Below, one piece after another: positions 61,602-64,000 of a DNA stretch of 64,000 bases. Both the position numbers and the translations under genes were made by a program. Positions within the stretch are counted from its first letter, which is position 1; each line of letters begins with the position of its first letter. This DNA comes from Prostheceraeus crozeri. Taxonomy: Eukaryota; Platyhelminthes; Polycladida; Euryleptidae. The DNA lies in NCBI GenBank assembly GCA_907163375.1, contig CAJQUW010000506.1, forward strand, positions 124,001 through 188,000. The letters are read 5' to 3'. Below the pieces are notes generated by a model. The model was not told where the DNA came from. It did no database searches and saw only the letters and a program-made list of their open reading frames with translations.

Positions 61602-64000
61602 TGTGAAGTTAGCGGAACCACTCAGCGGAACCATTTTTTATTATAGCTTAATTCTATTCGAAACAGCTGCTAGTTTGTCAATTTCAGTCTCCTGATTACG
61701 AATCTGAGCTCAGATTTCACAAATTCACAGTCGCTTTTGAGAAATTCAAGTTTAAAGACAAAAGTGGTCCCGCTGTGAAGTTAGCGGAACCATCCAGCAG
61801 AACCAATTGCTGAGTCTCGCTGATTGACGCAGTAAATCAATTTCTTTTGGTCACTACCCGATCAATTTTGTTGTGCTGATCACGAATATGTGCCTCATCT
61901 TTCAAAACAGTGCAGATTTCACCCGGAAATCTGAATTTCACTTTTTCTGCAAGCTGATTGTGAAGTTAGCGGAACCATTTTTTAATACAAAGAATTTCTC
62001 AGCGAAATCCATCCTCTCCAACTAATTTGAAGCTCCTAATCACAAATCTGTAATCAGATTTGCAAAACTCGCCCGCATTGCAGAGATATTCCTCTATCTG
62101 GGTCCTCTGTGAAGTGCCCGGAACCACCTACTGGCATTAAAATTTCAAATTCTAATTTTTGCACAGAATCACTGCAATAGACATACCAAGAGAATGGAAT
62201 TGCTTCACTGATCACGGTTTGCCGTCCGATTTCACGGGAGAATAAGTACTTGCCGAGAAAAATGGATTTTACGGTTTTCATGGACTTTTCTGCAAGCTGA
62301 TTGTGAAGTTAGCGGAACCATTTTTCAATACAAAGAATTTCTCAGCGAAATCCATCCTCTCCAACTAATTTGAAGCTCCTAATCACAAATCTGTAATCAG
62401 ATTTGCAAAACTCGCCCGCATTGCAAAGATATTCCTCTATCTGGGTCCGCTGTGAAGTTAGCAGAACCAATTGCTGAGTCTCGCTGATTGACGCAGTAAA
62501 TCAATTTCTTTTGGTCACTACCCGATCAATTTTGTTGTGCTGATCACGAATATGTGCCTCATCTTTCAAAACAGTGCAGATTTCACCCGGAAATCTGAAT
62601 TTCACTTTTTCTGCAAGCTGATTGTGAAGTTAGCGGAACCATTTTTTAATACAAAGAATTTCTCAGCGAAATCCACCCTCTCCAACTAATTTGAAGCTCC
62701 TAATCACAAATCTGTAATCAGATTTGCAAAACTCGCCCGCATTGCAGAGATATTCCTCTATCTGGGTCCGCTGTGAAGTGCCCGGAACCACCTACTGGCA
62801 TTAAAATTTCAAATTCTAATTTTTGCACAGAATCACTGCAATAGACATACCAAGAGAATGGAATTGCTTCACTGATCACGGTTTGCCGTCCGATTTCACG
62901 GGAGAATAAGTACTTGCCGAGAAAAATGGATTTTACGGTTTTCATGGACTTTTCTGCAAGCTGATTGTGAAGTTAGCGGAACCATTTTTTAATACAAAGA
63001 ATTTCTCAGCGAAATCCATCCTCTCCAACTAATTTGAAGCTCCTAATCACAAATCTGTAATCAGATTTGCAAAACTCGCCCGCATTGCAGAGATATTCCT
63101 CTATCTGGGTCCGCTGTGAAGTGCCCGGAACCACCTACTGGCATTAAAATTTCAAATTCTAATTTTTGCACAGAATCACTGCAATAGACATACCAAGAGA
63201 ATGGAATTGCTTCACTGATCACGGTTTGCCGTCCGATTTCACGGGAGAATAAGTACTTGCCGAGAAAAATGGATTTTACGGTTTTCATGGACTTTTCTGC
63301 AAGCTGATTGTGAAGTTAGCGGAACCATTTTTCAATACAAAGAATTTCTCAGCGAAATCCATCCTCTCCAACTAATTTGAAGCTCCTAATCACAAATCTG
63401 TAATCAGATTTGCAAAACTCGCCCGCATTGCAGAGATATTCCTCTATCTGGGTCCGCTGTGAAGTGCCCGGAACCACCTACTGGCATTAAAATTTCAAAT
63501 TCTAATTTTTGCACAGAATCACTGCAATAGACATACCAAGAGAATGGAATTGCTTCACTGATCACGGTTTGCCGTCCGATTTCACGGGAGAATAAGTACT
63601 TGCCGAGAAAAATGGATTTTACGGTTTTCATGGACTTTTCTGCAAGCTGATTGTGAAGTTAGCGGAACCATTTTTCAATACAAAGAATTTCTCAGCGAAA
63701 TCCATCCTCTCCAACTAATTTGAAGCTCCTAATCACAAATCTGTAATCAGATTTGCAAAACTCGCCCGCATTGCAAAGATATTCCTCTATCTGGGTCCGC
63801 TGTGAAGTTAGCAGAACCAATTGCTGAGTCTCGCTGATTGACGCAGTAAATCAATTTCTTTTGGTCACTACCCGATCAATTTTGTTGTGCTGATCACGAA
63901 TATGTGCCTCATCTTTCAAAAGAGTGCAGATTTCACCCGGAAATCTGAATTTCACTTTTTCTGCAAGCTGATTGTGAAGTTAGCGGAACCATTTTTTAAT
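61602..64000. repeat. Higher-order satellite with 149-, 172- and 194-bp monomers
   Basis: Every monomer begins TGTGAAGTTAGCGGAACCA or a close variant (TGTGAAGTGCCCGGAACCA in the 194-bp type, AGCAGAACCA in the 172-bp type). Starts are at 61602, 61774, 61959, 62108, 62302, 62451, 62623, 62772, 62966, 63115, 63309, 63458, 63652, 63801 and 63973. From 61959 on, the 149-bp monomer alternates with either a 194-bp or a 172-bp one, giving 343- or 321-bp dimers. Copies are nearly identical, so amplification is recent. The 75-codon minus-strand frames in each 194-bp unit are a by-product of the repeat. The array runs off the window. Confidence 0.95.

Noticed and set aside
62054-63631. Four nearly identical 75-codon minus-strand frames (MKTVKSIFLGKYLF...)
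   Set aside because: They recur with the satellite unit. Similarity between them reflects recent amplification, not coding constraint.
61602-64000. CRISPR array
   Set aside because: Units of 149-194 bp with no short repeat/unique spacer pattern, in a eukaryotic genome; this is a satellite.

Overview
Animal nuclear DNA, AT-rich, with only two recognisable host genes, both represented by single exons in a sea of transposable elements. The mix of element families (RTE-like and CR1-like LINEs, Penelope-like elements, piggyBac, hAT, mariner), the long intron and the isolated exons with GT/AG borders point to an invertebrate metazoan, probably marine. An echinoderm-like genome is a guess from overall flavour, not a demonstrated assignment.

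Host genes. (1) Two minus-strand exons (37438-37610 and 26748-27048) encode consecutive parts of AAGAB/p34, the alpha- and gamma-adaptin binding protein; the intron between them is about 10.4 kb. The first coding exon and the C-terminal exons were not found. (2) A plus-strand exon (59535-59849) encodes the N-terminus and first half of the forkhead domain of a FoxJ2/FoxJ3-type transcription factor; its next exon is not in the window. A short acidic, basic-tailed frame at 5508-5659 is a weak candidate terminal exon.

Mobile DNA, left to right. 155-3752 is an internally deleted piggyBac between TTAA sites. 4131-5337 is a foldback element with arms of about 335 bp. 6600-10440 is an almost full-length minus-strand RTE-like LINE (APE endonuclease, RT, PHD-like zinc finger, microsatellite tail). 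12545-13780 and 19402-20645 are two halves of one plus-strand RTE-like LINE, split by a 5.6-kb hAT transposon (13781-19401) with an exact 8-bp target duplication. 22560-23610 and 24700-25280 are LINE fragments. The AAGAB intron holds a retroelement fragment, a small inverted-repeat element, a decayed mariner (from 28940), a 167-bp near-perfect palindrome (30164-30330) and a TIR-bounded non-coding element (32581-35878).

The most striking object is 38363-46485: four copies of one Penelope-like element (one inverted and partial, then three head-to-tail), each with a hammerhead-ribozyme-like motif, the whole block bounded by one 12-bp target duplication. It therefore looks like a single integration of a multimer. 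Three of its features deserve follow-up: start codons that lie inside the ribozyme of the preceding copy, a patchwork of shared changes between copies, and an RT/endonuclease frame overlap common to all four.

The right part holds a THAP-like fragment (46.9 kb), a second hAT (48961-54678, 8-bp target duplication, with an intron in its transposase), a third hAT-like pair of ends 12 bp beyond it (54691-57561), the FoxJ2/3 exon, a CR1/jockey-like LINE interrupted by a GGCGCGCC/TATAAATAG repeat block (about 60.8-61.4 kb), and a higher-order satellite (61602 to the window end) made of 149-, 172- and 194-bp monomers in alternating order.
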